NCBI RefSeq assembly: GCF_014217805.1
Contig: NZ_CP055156.1
Location: 2,920,585-2,984,584 of the forward strand
Length of the DNA stretch: 64,000 nucleotides
DNA from: Adhaeribacter swui
GTDB taxonomy: Bacteria; Bacteroidota; Bacteroidia; Cytophagales; Hymenobacteraceae
Direction of reading: 5' to 3'
Position numbers and translations under genes: made by a program. Below the pieces are notes generated by a model. The model made no database searches. It saw nothing but the letters and a program-made list of their open reading frames with translations, and had not been told where the DNA came from. Of the stretch, positions 1 through 9,659 are shown piece after piece; positions within the stretch are counted from its first letter, which is position 1; every line of letters begins with the position of its first letter.

Positions 1-1
1 C

Positions 2-829
<828 letters not shown>

Positions 830-997
830 ATTTAAAAAAATAAAAAATCACTAGTGCATTAAGGTTTAAAGGTAAATAAGCTTTTAAGCCCGATGCTTTA
901 AACTTCTGGTAACAAGTAATTGATAATTCAATTATTGATTGCCCAATCGTATTTGTAAGGAAAATCAATAATACGCAAGTAATCAAAAGATATAGGT

Positions 998-2338
998 ATG
1001 AACAATACGGTTACAATAAAAGATGAAAGCAGTTCAGTTGGGGTAAGTTCTTTATCAAAGCGCAATACCACTATTTCGATTTTGATTATCGGGTTGCTGT
1101 TCTTTATTTTTGGATTTGTCTCCTGGGTAAATGCCATCCTGATTCCTTACTTTAAGATTGCCTGCGAGCTGACAAACTTCCAGTCTTATTTAGTAACGTT
1201 CGCCTTTTATATTTCCTATTTTGTTATGTCGGTGCCGGCGTCTTTTTTGCTCAAACGATTGGGTTTTAAAAAAGGCATGATGGCCGGCTTCTGGACTATG
1301 GCTACCGGAGCCTTTATTTTTATACCAGCCGCCTCTACCCGAACGTACGAAATATTTTTATTGGGTTTATTTACCTTGGGAGCCGGTTTAGCTATTCTGC
1401 AAACGGCGGCAAACCCGTACATTACCATTCTTGGCCCGAAAGAACGCGCTGCCCAGCGTATCAGTATTATGGGTATTTGTAATAAGGCGGCTGGCATTTT
1501 AGCGCCTATTATTTTTGCTGCTGTTATTTTAAAAGCTACCGATACAGACCTTTTTGCGCAGTTGGGCACCATGAGCGAAAGTCAGAAAGATGCTGCTTTA
1601 GATGAGTTAATTAGCCGGGTAATTCTTCCGTATAGTGTATTAGGCTGTGTGTTACTGGCTCTGGGTTTAATGGTGCGTTTTTCGCCGTTGCCTGAAATTA
1701 ATACCGAAGAAGAAACGGCCGAGGTAGCTACCGCCAACTCCGGAAAGACTAGTATTTTTCAGTTCCCGCACTTAATATTAGGGGCAATCAGTATCTTTTT
1801 GCACGTAGGCACTCAGGTTATCGCCATAGATACCATCATCGGGTATGCTGGCACCATGAACATCCCGTTAATGGAAGCAAAGGTATTTCCGTCTTATACC
1901 TTGTTTGCTACCATTTGCGGGTACATTCTGGGCATTATTTGTATACCGCGGTTTATCAGCCAGGTAAATGCTTTTCGGGTTTGCACCTTGCTGGGTACCA
2001 TTTTAACGCTGCTCGTTATTTTCGCAAAAGGCCAGGTTTCTTTTCTGGGGCACCAGGCAGATATTTCTATCTGGTTTATGGTTTTGCTGGGTTTGGCAAA
2101 CTCGCTGGTATGGGCGGGTATCTGGCCCCTGGCATTAGATGGCTTAGGCAAGTTTACGAAGCTGGGAGCTTCCATCATGATTATGGGCTTATGCGGAAAC
2201 GCGATTATGCCGCTTTTCTACGGTTATTTCGCCGATCTTTTAAATGAACGCGCCGCTTACTGGGTGCTATTTCCATGCTATCTCTATCTGGTGTTTTATG
2301 CGATGTACGGGCATAAAATCAGACGCTGGAGTATTTAG
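998..2338 (+). CDS. FucP/GluP-type sugar MFS transporter
   Basis: A 446-residue inner-membrane protein with about 12 hydrophobic segments, the first near residues 25-45. The family signature of fucose/glucose/N-acetylglucosamine:H+ symporters is visible: a VNAILIPYFK stretch in TM1, the SYLVTFAFYISYF segment in TM2, and QTAANPYITILGP in TM4. Two positions that are acidic and functionally important in E. coli FucP (Asp46, Glu135) are Ala46 and Gln135 here. Gln at the second position is normal for the GluP/NagP branch; Ala at the first is less usual. Its neighbours are a Gfo/Idh/MocA oxidoreductase upstream and a secreted hydrolase 20 bp downstream, so it probably imports the monosaccharide used by this operon. 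The exact sugar is unknown. Confidence 0.88.
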   Translation: MNNTVTIKDESSSVGVSSLSKRNTTISILIIGLLFFIFGFVSWVNAILIPYFKIACELTNFQSYLVTFAFYISYFVMSVPASFLLKRLGFKKGMMAGFWTMATGAFIFIPAASTRTYEIFLLGLFTLGAGLAILQTAANPYITILGPKERAAQRISIMGICNKAAGILAPIIFAAVILKATDTDLFAQLGTMSESQKDAALDELISRVILPYSVLGCVLLALGLMVRFSPLPEINTEEETAEVATANSGKTSIFQFPHLILGAISIFLHVGTQVIAIDTIIGYAGTMNIPLMEAKVFPSYTLFATICGYILGIICIPRFISQVNAFRVCTLLGTILTLLVIFAKGQVSFLGHQADISIWFMVLLGLANSLVWAGIWPLALDGLGKFTKLGASIMIMGLCGNAIMPLFYGYFADLLNERAAYWVLFPCYLYLVFYAMYGHKIRRWSI

Positions 2339-2358
2339 CGAAAATTTAGTTTTCTAAT

Positions 2359-3573
2359 ATGGGAAACAGGGTAGTGGTGAAAGTAAAATTTTTAAAAATA
2401 GAGGCGAAACGAAAGTTAAAGTTATATAAGGTGCAGTATTATTTAAAAAACATTATCCCGCTTCTAATAATATTTCTGGCTCCTGACCTGAATGGGCAGA
2501 CTCTAAAGAAGGCTGAACGGCAGGCTATTTGGGAGCAAATAGCGCCTTATTTTTCACCACCTGATCTTTATAAAAATGATTTTGGGGGCTACCGTTCCCC
2601 ATTAAATTTTTATGATGGTAGCCCCGTAAAAACCAAGCAGGATTGGACTACGCGCCGGCAAGAAATTTTAAAAAAATGGCACGGATTAATGGGGGAGTGG
2701 CCGGCCTTCATTGAAAACCAGAAAATAGAAATACTGGAAACCATCCGCAAGGAAGGCTATACCCAGCACCGCATCCGCTTCAACTGGACCCCCACCGAAA
2801 AAACAACGGGTTACCTGTCAGTGCCCGATGGCAAAGGGAAAAAGCCGGCCGTTATTACCGTATTTTACGAACCGGAAACCGCTATTGGCGTAGGTGGTGC
2901 GCCCTTTCGGGACTTTGCCTTACAATTAACCCGAAGAGGCTTTGTAACGCTTTCTATCGGTACTACGGATGCTACCAAAGCTCAAACTTATTCCATTTAT
3001 TATCCTTCCATTGAAAATGCAACTGTTCAGCCACTTTCGATGCTGGGCTATGCGGCGGCCAATGCCTGGTATGTAGTAGCCGCGCTGCCCGAAGTAGATG
3101 CCAAGCGCATTGGTATTATGGGGCATTCGTTTGGGGGTAAGTGGGCCATGTTCGCTTCCTGCCTGTTCGACAAATTTGCCTGTGCCGTCTGGTCCGATCC
3201 GGGAATTGTGTTTGATGAAAAGAGGGAAAATGTTAATTACTGGGAACCCTGGTATTTAGGTTACCATCCTAAACCTTGGCGGAAAAGCGGAGTTATTTCG
3301 GTGGATAATCCGGCCAAAGGTTTGTACCCGCAAATGGTCAGAGAAGGATTTGATTTACACGAACTACATGCTTTAATGGCTCCGCGCCCGTTCCTGGTAT
3401 CGGGTGGGTCCGAAGACCCTGTGGAACGGTGGGTGCCCCTAAATCATACGGTTAAGGTTAATAAATTATTGGGTCAAGATAGCCGGGTGGCGATGACTAA
3501 CCGGCCGGCGCACTCACCTAATGCCGATTCTAACGAAAAGGCCTACTTATTTCTCGAATATTTCCTGAAGTAA
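2359..3573 (+). CDS. Secreted alpha/beta hydrolase (acetyl-xylan esterase / dienelactone hydrolase-like)
   Basis: A 404-residue protein with a hydrophobic export segment near residues 30-46 (IIPLLIIFLAP). The nucleophile elbow is GHSFGG at residues 255-260, with Ser257 as probable nucleophile. A later APRPFLVSGGSEDP stretch would carry the acid, and a His near the C-terminus (NRPAHSPN) may complete the triad. The first ATG gives an unusually long basic N-terminus; an in-frame GTG at 2431 would give a conventional signal peptide and may be the true start. The gene begins 20 bp after the sugar transporter, so the two are probably co-transcribed. A periplasmic or surface esterase removing acyl groups from a glycan fits the context, but the substrate is not shown by the sequence. 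Confidence 0.75.
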   Translation: MGNRVVVKVKFLKIEAKRKLKLYKVQYYLKNIIPLLIIFLAPDLNGQTLKKAERQAIWEQIAPYFSPPDLYKNDFGGYRSPLNFYDGSPVKTKQDWTTRRQEILKKWHGLMGEWPAFIENQKIEILETIRKEGYTQHRIRFNWTPTEKTTGYLSVPDGKGKKPAVITVFYEPETAIGVGGAPFRDFALQLTRRGFVTLSIGTTDATKAQTYSIYYPSIENATVQPLSMLGYAAANAWYVVAALPEVDAKRIGIMGHSFGGKWAMFASCLFDKFACAVWSDPGIVFDEKRENVNYWEPWYLGYHPKPWRKSGVISVDNPAKGLYPQMVREGFDLHELHALMAPRPFLVSGGSEDPVERWVPLNHTVKVNKLLGQDSRVAMTNRPAHSPNADSNEKAYLFLEYFLK

Positions 3574-3626
3574 ATCGATTTAATAATGTCTTGTTCCGAG
3601 CGCATTATGCTTACTAATTTATATTT

Positions 3627-5240
3627 ATGCTTTATTTAAAAAACAGGCGAATAGTTCGTTTCTCATCATTTTTCATTTTCCTGTTTATTCTTTCCTGTTC
3701 CACAATAACTACTGGCCCGGGTTCAATACATTCCAATTTATCGGCTATAAAAACACCCATTGAGCAGCAATTTATTCTGGATTCCACCAAGGTAGGGGTA
3801 AGTACCATTATAGATAAACTTAATGTGCCTTGGGAAATAACCTGGGGACCCGATAACTGGATTTGGTATACCGAACAAAGTGGCACCGTTAGTAAAGTAA
3901 ACCCAACTACCGGCGAAAAAAAGCTACTATTAACTATTCCGGAAGTATATCGCTACCGCACGCTGGGCTTGTTGTGTATGGCTTTGCATCCTAATTTTAA
4001 AAAACAACCTTTTGTTTTCTTGAATTACACTTTTAAGCAAGATACAAAATTAACCTCCCGGTGGGTGCGGTACACCTATAGCAACGATATACTAAGCAAC
4101 CCGTTGATTTTAATGGAAGTACCTGCCGATGTGGGGCATAATGGTTCGCGCATGGCTTTTGCCCCCGATGGCAAATTAATGCTGGCTACCGGCGATGCCG
4201 ATGTGAACAATAATGAGCAAAATGGAGGTAATGCACAGAAAGATAATGTGTTAAGCGGTAAAATATTGCGGATTAACATAGATGGAACCGTGCCCCGAGA
4301 TAACCCTATTCCGGGCAATCCGGTTTGGGCGAAAGGCTTCCGGGTTCCCCAGGGTATGGTATATGCGGCTAACGGAAATTTATACACCGCCGAGCATGGC
4401 GATGCCACGGATGATGAAATTAACCTAATTACTAAAAGCGGTAACTATGGCTACCCGAACGTGGCAGGTAAATGCAACCTCCCTCACGAAAAAACTTTTT
4501 GTGACCAGCATGCCGTAATTGAACCTCTAATGGCCTGGACGCCCACTATCGCCCCGGCAGGTATTGATTATTACAACGCTACTGCAATTCCGGAGTGGCA
4601 GAATTCTCTATTGCTTACTACGCTAAAAGAAACCGATTTTCGGGTACTGAAATTGAATAAAGCCGGCAACACCATAGTTTCAGAACAAATTTACCTGGAT
4701 AAAGAATTTGGGCGCTTACGTGATGTATGCGTAGCCCCTAACGGGGATATTTATATTTCTACCAGCAACCGGGACTGGAACCCGGCTAAAGGTTTCCCGC
4801 AGGAAAATGATGACCGGATTATTCGCTTATTCAAAATAAAAGAAAACGATACGTATGCATCAAATTTTAAAGATATAGCATCTACTGAAACTAAACCCAA
4901 TGAAATATTGCCCAATGCCGGGGCACAGGTTTATACCAAATACTGTGTTTCCTGCCACAAAGAAGATGGCAATGGGGTTGCCGGCACCTTTCCGCCTTTA
5001 ACGGAAGCGGAGCAAGTTACGGGAGATAAACAGAGGTTAATTTCTATTGTATTACAGGGTTTAGCCGGCCCGATAATAGTTAAAGGCAAAGAATACAACC
5101 AGCAGATGCCGGCTTTCCATTTCTTAAGCGATCCCGAGATTGCCGATGTACTTACCTACGTCCGGGCTGAATTTGGCAAAGGAGCCAGTTCCATCTCTAG
5201 AGAAGAGGTAGAAAAAGCCAGGTTGGGAAAAGCAAATTAG
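3627..5240 (+). CDS. PQQ-dependent sugar dehydrogenase (glucose/sorbosone dehydrogenase type) with C-terminal cytochrome c
   Basis: A 537-residue predicted lipoprotein: a hydrophobic N-terminus ends in FILSC with Cys24 as the likely lipidation site. Residues about 50-420 form a glucose/sorbosone-dehydrogenase beta-propeller, with the family stretches GHNGSRMAFAPDG, LRINIDGTVPRDNP and LYTAEHGDATDDE. A class I cytochrome c follows, with CVSCH at residues 440-444 and a candidate axial Met in QQMPAFHF near residue 493. The fusion suggests that electrons from aldose oxidation pass from PQQ to heme inside one protein and then to the respiratory chain. It lies in the same-strand gene run, 53 bp after the hydrolase. 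PQQ and substrate are family inferences; no PQQ synthesis genes are in the window. Confidence 0.85.
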   Translation: MLYLKNRRIVRFSSFFIFLFILSCSTITTGPGSIHSNLSAIKTPIEQQFILDSTKVGVSTIIDKLNVPWEITWGPDNWIWYTEQSGTVSKVNPTTGEKKLLLTIPEVYRYRTLGLLCMALHPNFKKQPFVFLNYTFKQDTKLTSRWVRYTYSNDILSNPLILMEVPADVGHNGSRMAFAPDGKLMLATGDADVNNNEQNGGNAQKDNVLSGKILRINIDGTVPRDNPIPGNPVWAKGFRVPQGMVYAANGNLYTAEHGDATDDEINLITKSGNYGYPNVAGKCNLPHEKTFCDQHAVIEPLMAWTPTIAPAGIDYYNATAIPEWQNSLLLTTLKETDFRVLKLNKAGNTIVSEQIYLDKEFGRLRDVCVAPNGDIYISTSNRDWNPAKGFPQENDDRIIRLFKIKENDTYASNFKDIASTETKPNEILPNAGAQVYTKYCVSCHKEDGNGVAGTFPPLTEAEQVTGDKQRLISIVLQGLAGPIIVKGKEYNQQMPAFHFLSDPEIADVLTYVRAEFGKGASSISREEVEKARLGKAN

Positions 5241-5326
5241 AATACTAAACGAAAATTTTTAAATTTTAAAATTTCCGGATTCATTGTTATTACTGAAAAG
5301 CTACGAATTTATAATCTGATAAATTA

Positions 5327-6592
5327 ATGGATAACAGAGTTACGCAGGAACCAGTTACGGTTTCGCCCCAAACAGGAGAGTCCGGAGTTTTTACCTCCCT
5401 TAAAAAAGTCTTATTATCCTTAGGTCCGGGTATAATTACGGCGGCTTTGGTTTTTGGGCCAAGTAAAATGACCATTACTTCTAAATTAGGGGCGGTTTAT
5501 GGCTATTCGTTGCTTTGGATAATTGCCGTAGCTATATTTTTCATGACGGTTTTTACGGTTATGGGAGCGCGCATTGGCGTTGCGGCTAAGCAATCCTTAT
5601 TGGCTACTATCCGGTTAAAATGGGGAAAAGCAGCGGCCATTTTTATTGGTTTCGGGATATTTTTAGTAGCCACCTCTTTTCAAGCCGGAAACTCCATAGG
5701 CGTAGGTATTGCTATTGCAGAAGCTAATGGTACTTCACCGGTTATTTGGATTATTGTTTTTAATGTTATTGGCATTGCCTTACTATTTTTCCAGTCCTTC
5801 TACAAAGTATTAGAAAAACTGATGATCTTCCTGATTGGATTGATGCTTTTTTCTTTTATCACCACCTTGTTTTTAGCTGATCCGGACTGGAGTGCGGTAG
5901 CTGTTGGTTTTGTACCATCCATTCCGGAAGGATCCTTGGGTTTAGTGATAGCCTTTACGGCTTCTGCTTTTTCCATTGTAGGCGCTTTATACCAATCGTA
6001 CCTGGTGCAGGAGCGCATCAAGCAAAATCCGGAAATTAAAGAAACCAGCCGCAACAGTATAACCGGCATTTTTATTCTCGGCCTCATGAGTGCTATTGTA
6101 TTGATTTGTGCGGCAGCAGTTTTAAATCCCCAAGGCATTAAAGTTACCAGTGCCTCCGATATGGCAAAGGCGCTGGAACCTCTATTTGGAAGCTATGCTT
6201 CTACTTTATTTTTAACCGGATTATTTGGGGCTGCCTTCTCTTCCTTAGTAGGAAATGCCTCTTTAGGAGGTACTTTATTAGGCGATGCCTTGGGCTATGG
6301 AAGCCAGTTAACTTCCAAAATGGTGCGCTTTTTAATTGCTTTAGTAATGATTATTGGAGCCTGCATCGCCATTGCTTTCGGTAAATTGCCTCTGGAGTTA
6401 ATTGTATTTGCCCAAAGTGTTACCATTTTTTTAGTGCCTTTTATTGGATTAGCCATGTATGTGATCGGGAATGATGTTAAAATTATGGGTTCCCATGTAA
6501 ACTCCACTCCCGTGAAAATAATGGGTGCTTTTGGCTTGCTGATTTTATTTGTTTTGGCTGCAAGTAATGTAAATGAGTTATTTTTAAAATAA
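5327..6592 (+). CDS. Nramp-fold membrane transporter lacking the canonical metal-binding motifs
   Basis: A 421-residue membrane protein with about 11 hydrophobic segments. The Nramp fold is recognisable from GPGIITAALV in TM1 and AVYGYSLLW in TM2. The TM1 motif DPGN, whose Asp and Asn bind the metal in true Nramps, reads GPSK here (Gly44, Lys47). The TM6 motif MPH reads IVG (Ile217-Gly219), followed by the conserved ALY. All the main Mn/Fe ligands are therefore missing, and it is unlikely to carry divalent transition metals. It is followed after 13 bp by an epimerase-like gene and then, 3 bp further on, by a DHDPS-type aldolase, so an organic substrate such as a sugar acid is more plausible. 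Automatic annotation as a metal transporter would be misleading. Confidence 0.8.
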   Translation: MDNRVTQEPVTVSPQTGESGVFTSLKKVLLSLGPGIITAALVFGPSKMTITSKLGAVYGYSLLWIIAVAIFFMTVFTVMGARIGVAAKQSLLATIRLKWGKAAAIFIGFGIFLVATSFQAGNSIGVGIAIAEANGTSPVIWIIVFNVIGIALLFFQSFYKVLEKLMIFLIGLMLFSFITTLFLADPDWSAVAVGFVPSIPEGSLGLVIAFTASAFSIVGALYQSYLVQERIKQNPEIKETSRNSITGIFILGLMSAIVLICAAAVLNPQGIKVTSASDMAKALEPLFGSYASTLFLTGLFGAAFSSLVGNASLGGTLLGDALGYGSQLTSKMVRFLIALVMIIGACIAIAFGKLPLELIVFAQSVTIFLVPFIGLAMYVIGNDVKIMGSHVNSTPVKIMGAFGLLILFVLAASNVNELFLK

Positions 6593-6605
6593 TTGAAATT
6601 TAGAT

Positions 6606-7622
6606 ATGAGTGAATTAGAATTATTAGAGCAAGAGTTATTAAAACCTTCAGAGGCTTTAATTTCTGATTTATATGATATAGAAGGCGATATTATATTGCT
6701 GGGGGTAGGTGGAAAAATGGGGCCGAGTATGGCTCGTTTAGCCAAGCAAGCCGTTGACCAGGCCGGATTAAAAAAGCGAATTATCGGTGTTTCCCGCTTT
6801 TCTGATCCGGAAACCCAGGCCGAATTAGAAGCAGAGGGCATCGAAACTTTTGCGGCGGATTTGTTAAACGAAAGCCATTTAGCTGCCCTACCAGATGCAG
6901 CCAATGTAATTTATTTGGCAGGTACTAAATTTGGTACTACGGGTAAAGAAGCTTTTACCTGGGCCATGAATGCGTATTTGCCGGGCCGTGTTGCCGAACG
7001 GTATAAAAACTCCCGGATTGTAGCTTTCTCTACCGGTAATGTTTATCCGTTTGTACCGGTAACTTCTGGTGGCCCATCCGAAGACCAGGCAGCGGCACCG
7101 GTGGGAGAGTATGGTCAATCATGTTTAGGCCGGGAGCGTATTTTTCAATACTTCTCCGATAAATATCAGATTCCGACTTTAATCTATCGTCTAAATTATG
7201 CCGTTGATTTTAAATATGGCGTGTTGCTGGAAATAGCGAAATCAGTGAACGAAGGCCGACCAATAGATTTGACTACCGGAAATGTAAACGTTATCTGGCA
7301 GGGAGATGCCAATGAAATAGCTATTCGGGCTTTAAAACACTGCGACGTACCGGCTAAAATTTTAAATGTTACCGGGCCTGAAACTGTTTCCGTGAAGTGG
7401 CTGGCTGAACAATTTGGTTTATTATTGGGCAAAGAGCCAAACTTTATGGGGGAAGTGCAGCAAACTGCTTTGTTAAGCAACGCTTCGGAGGCGCATCGCT
7501 TATTTGGTTACCCCAGAGTAACCTTACGGCAAATAATGGATATTACGGTTACCTGGTTACAGGGCGGCGGTAAAATATCCAACAAACCAACTCATTTCCA
7601 GGAACGAAACGGCAAGTTTTAA
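6606..7622 (+). CDS. NAD-dependent epimerase/dehydratase-like protein with altered active site
   Basis: A 338-residue extended short-chain dehydrogenase. A Rossmann start is visible at residues 27-40 (GDIILLGVGGKMGP), then VIYLAGTKFG, then FSTGNVYPF with the usual Ser/Thr position. In the catalytic YxxxK motif Tyr169 is present, but the +4 position is Cys173 (YGQSCLGRE) instead of Lys. Classical epimerases and dehydratases need this Lys, so the chemistry may differ or the protein may only bind nucleotide or ligand. It is tightly packed between the Nramp-fold gene (13 bp) and the aldolase gene (3 bp), almost certainly in one transcript with them. The family assignment is firm; the function is unknown. 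Confidence 0.8.
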   Translation: MSELELLEQELLKPSEALISDLYDIEGDIILLGVGGKMGPSMARLAKQAVDQAGLKKRIIGVSRFSDPETQAELEAEGIETFAADLLNESHLAALPDAANVIYLAGTKFGTTGKEAFTWAMNAYLPGRVAERYKNSRIVAFSTGNVYPFVPVTSGGPSEDQAAAPVGEYGQSCLGRERIFQYFSDKYQIPTLIYRLNYAVDFKYGVLLEIAKSVNEGRPIDLTTGNVNVIWQGDANEIAIRALKHCDVPAKILNVTGPETVSVKWLAEQFGLLLGKEPNFMGEVQQTALLSNASEAHRLFGYPRVTLRQIMDITVTWLQGGGKISNKPTHFQERNGKF

Positions 7623-7625
7623 TAC

Positions 7626-8702
7626 ATGAAATCAAACACCTTAAAACCCGAAATTAAAGCTTTACTGCACGAAGGAACGGTTATTCCCGCGCATCCTTTG
7701 GCCTTAAATGCAGCCCGGCAGTTAGATGAGCAGCGCCAGCGCGGCTTAACCCGGTACTATATGGCGGCTGGTGCCGGAGGAGTAGCAGTTGGCGTGCATT
7801 CAACTCAATTTGAAATCCGGAACCCGGAAGTTAATTTGTATGAAACCGTATTAAAACTGGCCGCCGAAGAAATAGAAGAAGCGCAGTTAACTCGTCCGTT
7901 TATAAAAGTTGCCGGTATTGTTGGCCCTACCGCGCAAGCTACGGAAGAAGCCGAGATAGCTTTGAAGTACGGTTATGATTTGGGCTTATTAAGCATGGGT
8001 GGCTTACAAAGCTGGACCGAAGATGAAATATTGGACCGGGTAAAAGCCGTAGCTGACATTATTCCTGTTTTTGGCTTTTACCTGCAGCCCAGCGTAGGTG
8101 GCCGCATCTTTACTTATGACTTCTGGTTTAAGTTTGCGCAGATACCCAATGTACAAGCTATTAAAGTGGCCGCTTTTAACCGCTACCAAACCCTAGATGT
8201 GGTGCGGGCAGTGTGCGCCTCGCCTCGTCGGGATGAAATTGCTTTATATACCGGGAACGATGATAATATTATTGCCGATTTACTAACAACTTATAGATTT
8301 GAAGTTGACGGAATTGTAAGACAAAAGGAATTTGTCGGCGGTTTGTTAGGCCATTGGGCCGTTTGGACAAAGAAAGCAGTTGAATTACTAGCTGAGGTAA
8401 AAAGTATGAAACAGGTAGGAAACGCATTTGGTTTCTCAGAATTGCTGACCCGCAATATCGAAGTTACGGATATGAACGCTGCTATTTTTGATCCGGCTCA
8501 TGGTTTTCATGGCTGTATTCCGGGCATTCACGAAGTTCTGCGCCGCCAGGGTTTATTAGAAGGACGTTGGTGCCTCAATCCGGAAGAGGAATTATCGCCC
8601 GGGCAAATGGAGGAAATTGACCGCGTGTGTGCTGCTTATCCGCATCTGGTGGATGATGCTTTTGTGCGGGATCTCTTAGAAAGAGAAATGCTGACAAAAT
8701 AA
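7626..8702 (+). CDS. Dihydrodipicolinate synthase/N-acetylneuraminate lyase family aldolase
   Basis: A 358-residue (beta/alpha)8 class I aldolase, somewhat longer than DapA (about 290). The Schiff-base Lys is probably Lys180 in QAIKVAAFNRY, and the catalytic Tyr of the YxxP motif is Tyr152 in FGFYLQPSVGGR. An N-terminal GAGGVAVGVHSTQF stretch is where the family binds the pyruvate-type carboxylate. The family condenses or cleaves 2-keto acids (DHDPS, NAL, KDG aldolases, 5-keto-4-deoxyglucarate dehydratase). It starts 3 bp after the epimerase-like gene, so the two are translationally close. The context argues for sugar-acid catabolism and not lysine biosynthesis. The substrate is unknown. Confidence 0.82.
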   Translation: MKSNTLKPEIKALLHEGTVIPAHPLALNAARQLDEQRQRGLTRYYMAAGAGGVAVGVHSTQFEIRNPEVNLYETVLKLAAEEIEEAQLTRPFIKVAGIVGPTAQATEEAEIALKYGYDLGLLSMGGLQSWTEDEILDRVKAVADIIPVFGFYLQPSVGGRIFTYDFWFKFAQIPNVQAIKVAAFNRYQTLDVVRAVCASPRRDEIALYTGNDDNIIADLLTTYRFEVDGIVRQKEFVGGLLGHWAVWTKKAVELLAEVKSMKQVGNAFGFSELLTRNIEVTDMNAAIFDPAHGFHGCIPGIHEVLRRQGLLEGRWCLNPEEELSPGQMEEIDRVCAAYPHLVDDAFVRDLLEREMLTK

Positions 8703-8829
8703 ATGGTGATGTTTAGCGAATTTCTAGCTTGTTATTAAATTAAAAGGCGGAGGTTATGCGAACTGCTACTACTTTAACAAAGGTGTAAACGGTGTTTGAT
8801 GTATGACTAAATTAATTTAAAAATTCTTC

Positions 8830-9591
8830 ATGAATAACGAAAGCATAACGGAAGCTTTAAAAGTAGATATTTCTGCTACTCGTAGTGAGTTGGGTTTAAA
8901 GGCGGTAAAATTGGTTGCCAGCAAAATAATAGAATTATTAGACCAGCAGCAATTCGTGAATATCATTTTTGCCGCGGCCCCCTCTCAAAACGAATTTTTA
9001 GAAGAGCTATCTAAAAATGATGCAATTGCCTGGGAACGCATCAATGCCTTTCATATGGATGAATATGTAGGTCTGCCGGAAGATGCGCCCCAGCGTTTTG
9101 GTAATTTTTTAAAAAATCGTTTATTCGGTAAAGTCCCATTCCGTTCTGTAAATTACCTGAATGGATTAGCCGAAAATTTAAAAGAAGAGTGCGCCCGATA
9201 TACTGCCTTATTAGAATCTCATCCAACGGATATTGTGTGCATGGGGATTGGTGAGAATACCCATATAGCCTTTAACGATCCGCACGTGGCCTATTTTAAC
9301 GATCCGCAGCTAGTAAAAATAGTGGATTTAGACGAAGCTTGCCGGCAGCAGCAAGTAAACGATGGATGTTTTACTGCATTAAATGAAGTGCCAATCTATG
9401 CTTTAACGTTAACAGTGCCTGCTTTAATGCGCGCCAAATACGCATTTTGTATGGTTCCTGGACCAACTAAAGCGCAGGCCATTTACCATACCCTGCAAAG
9501 TGATATTCAGGAATTATACCCGTCAACCATACTGAGAAAACACCCGGAAGCTATTTTATTTATTGATAAAGAAAGCAGCGCATTGTTATAG
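8830..9591 (+). CDS. Divergent glucosamine-6-phosphate deaminase-like protein (NagB paralogue)
   Basis: A 253-residue protein of the NagB/6-phosphogluconolactonase fold. FHMDEY (Asp77, Glu78) and a GIGEN..HIAFND block (His145, Asp150) match the NagB active site. Two deviations stand out. The usual Gly before the catalytic His is Thr144, and the phosphate-binding loop, GxxTGxTP in NagB, is AAAPSQNEF around residues 48-56. A canonical loop would clamp the sugar phosphate, so binding may be altered. It closes the plus-strand operon and is followed 40 bp later by a strong terminator. A second, better conserved NagB lies at 34,439. It could be a deaminase for another hexosamine phosphate or a lactonase-like enzyme. 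Confidence 0.75.
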   Translation: MNNESITEALKVDISATRSELGLKAVKLVASKIIELLDQQQFVNIIFAAAPSQNEFLEELSKNDAIAWERINAFHMDEYVGLPEDAPQRFGNFLKNRLFGKVPFRSVNYLNGLAENLKEECARYTALLESHPTDIVCMGIGENTHIAFNDPHVAYFNDPQLVKIVDLDEACRQQQVNDGCFTALNEVPIYALTLTVPALMRAKYAFCMVPGPTKAQAIYHTLQSDIQELYPSTILRKHPEAILFIDKESSALL

Positions 9592-9631
9592 CGGCTTAAA
9601 GACTTACTGAAAAGGAGTTTATTTTACTGGA

Positions 9632-9659
9632 ACCCGCAGGCTTATACCTGCGGGTTTTT
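9632..9659 (+). terminator. Rho-independent terminator of the first operon
   Basis: A 9-bp perfect stem (ACCCGCAGG / CCTGCGGGT) with a 6-nt loop is followed by a T run. It lies 40 bp after the NagB paralogue and ends the plus-strand gene run that starts before base 1. Confidence 0.85.

Noticed and set aside
5327-6592. Annotation as a manganese/iron Nramp transporter
   Set aside because: The fold fits, but the DPGN and MPH metal ligands are all replaced.
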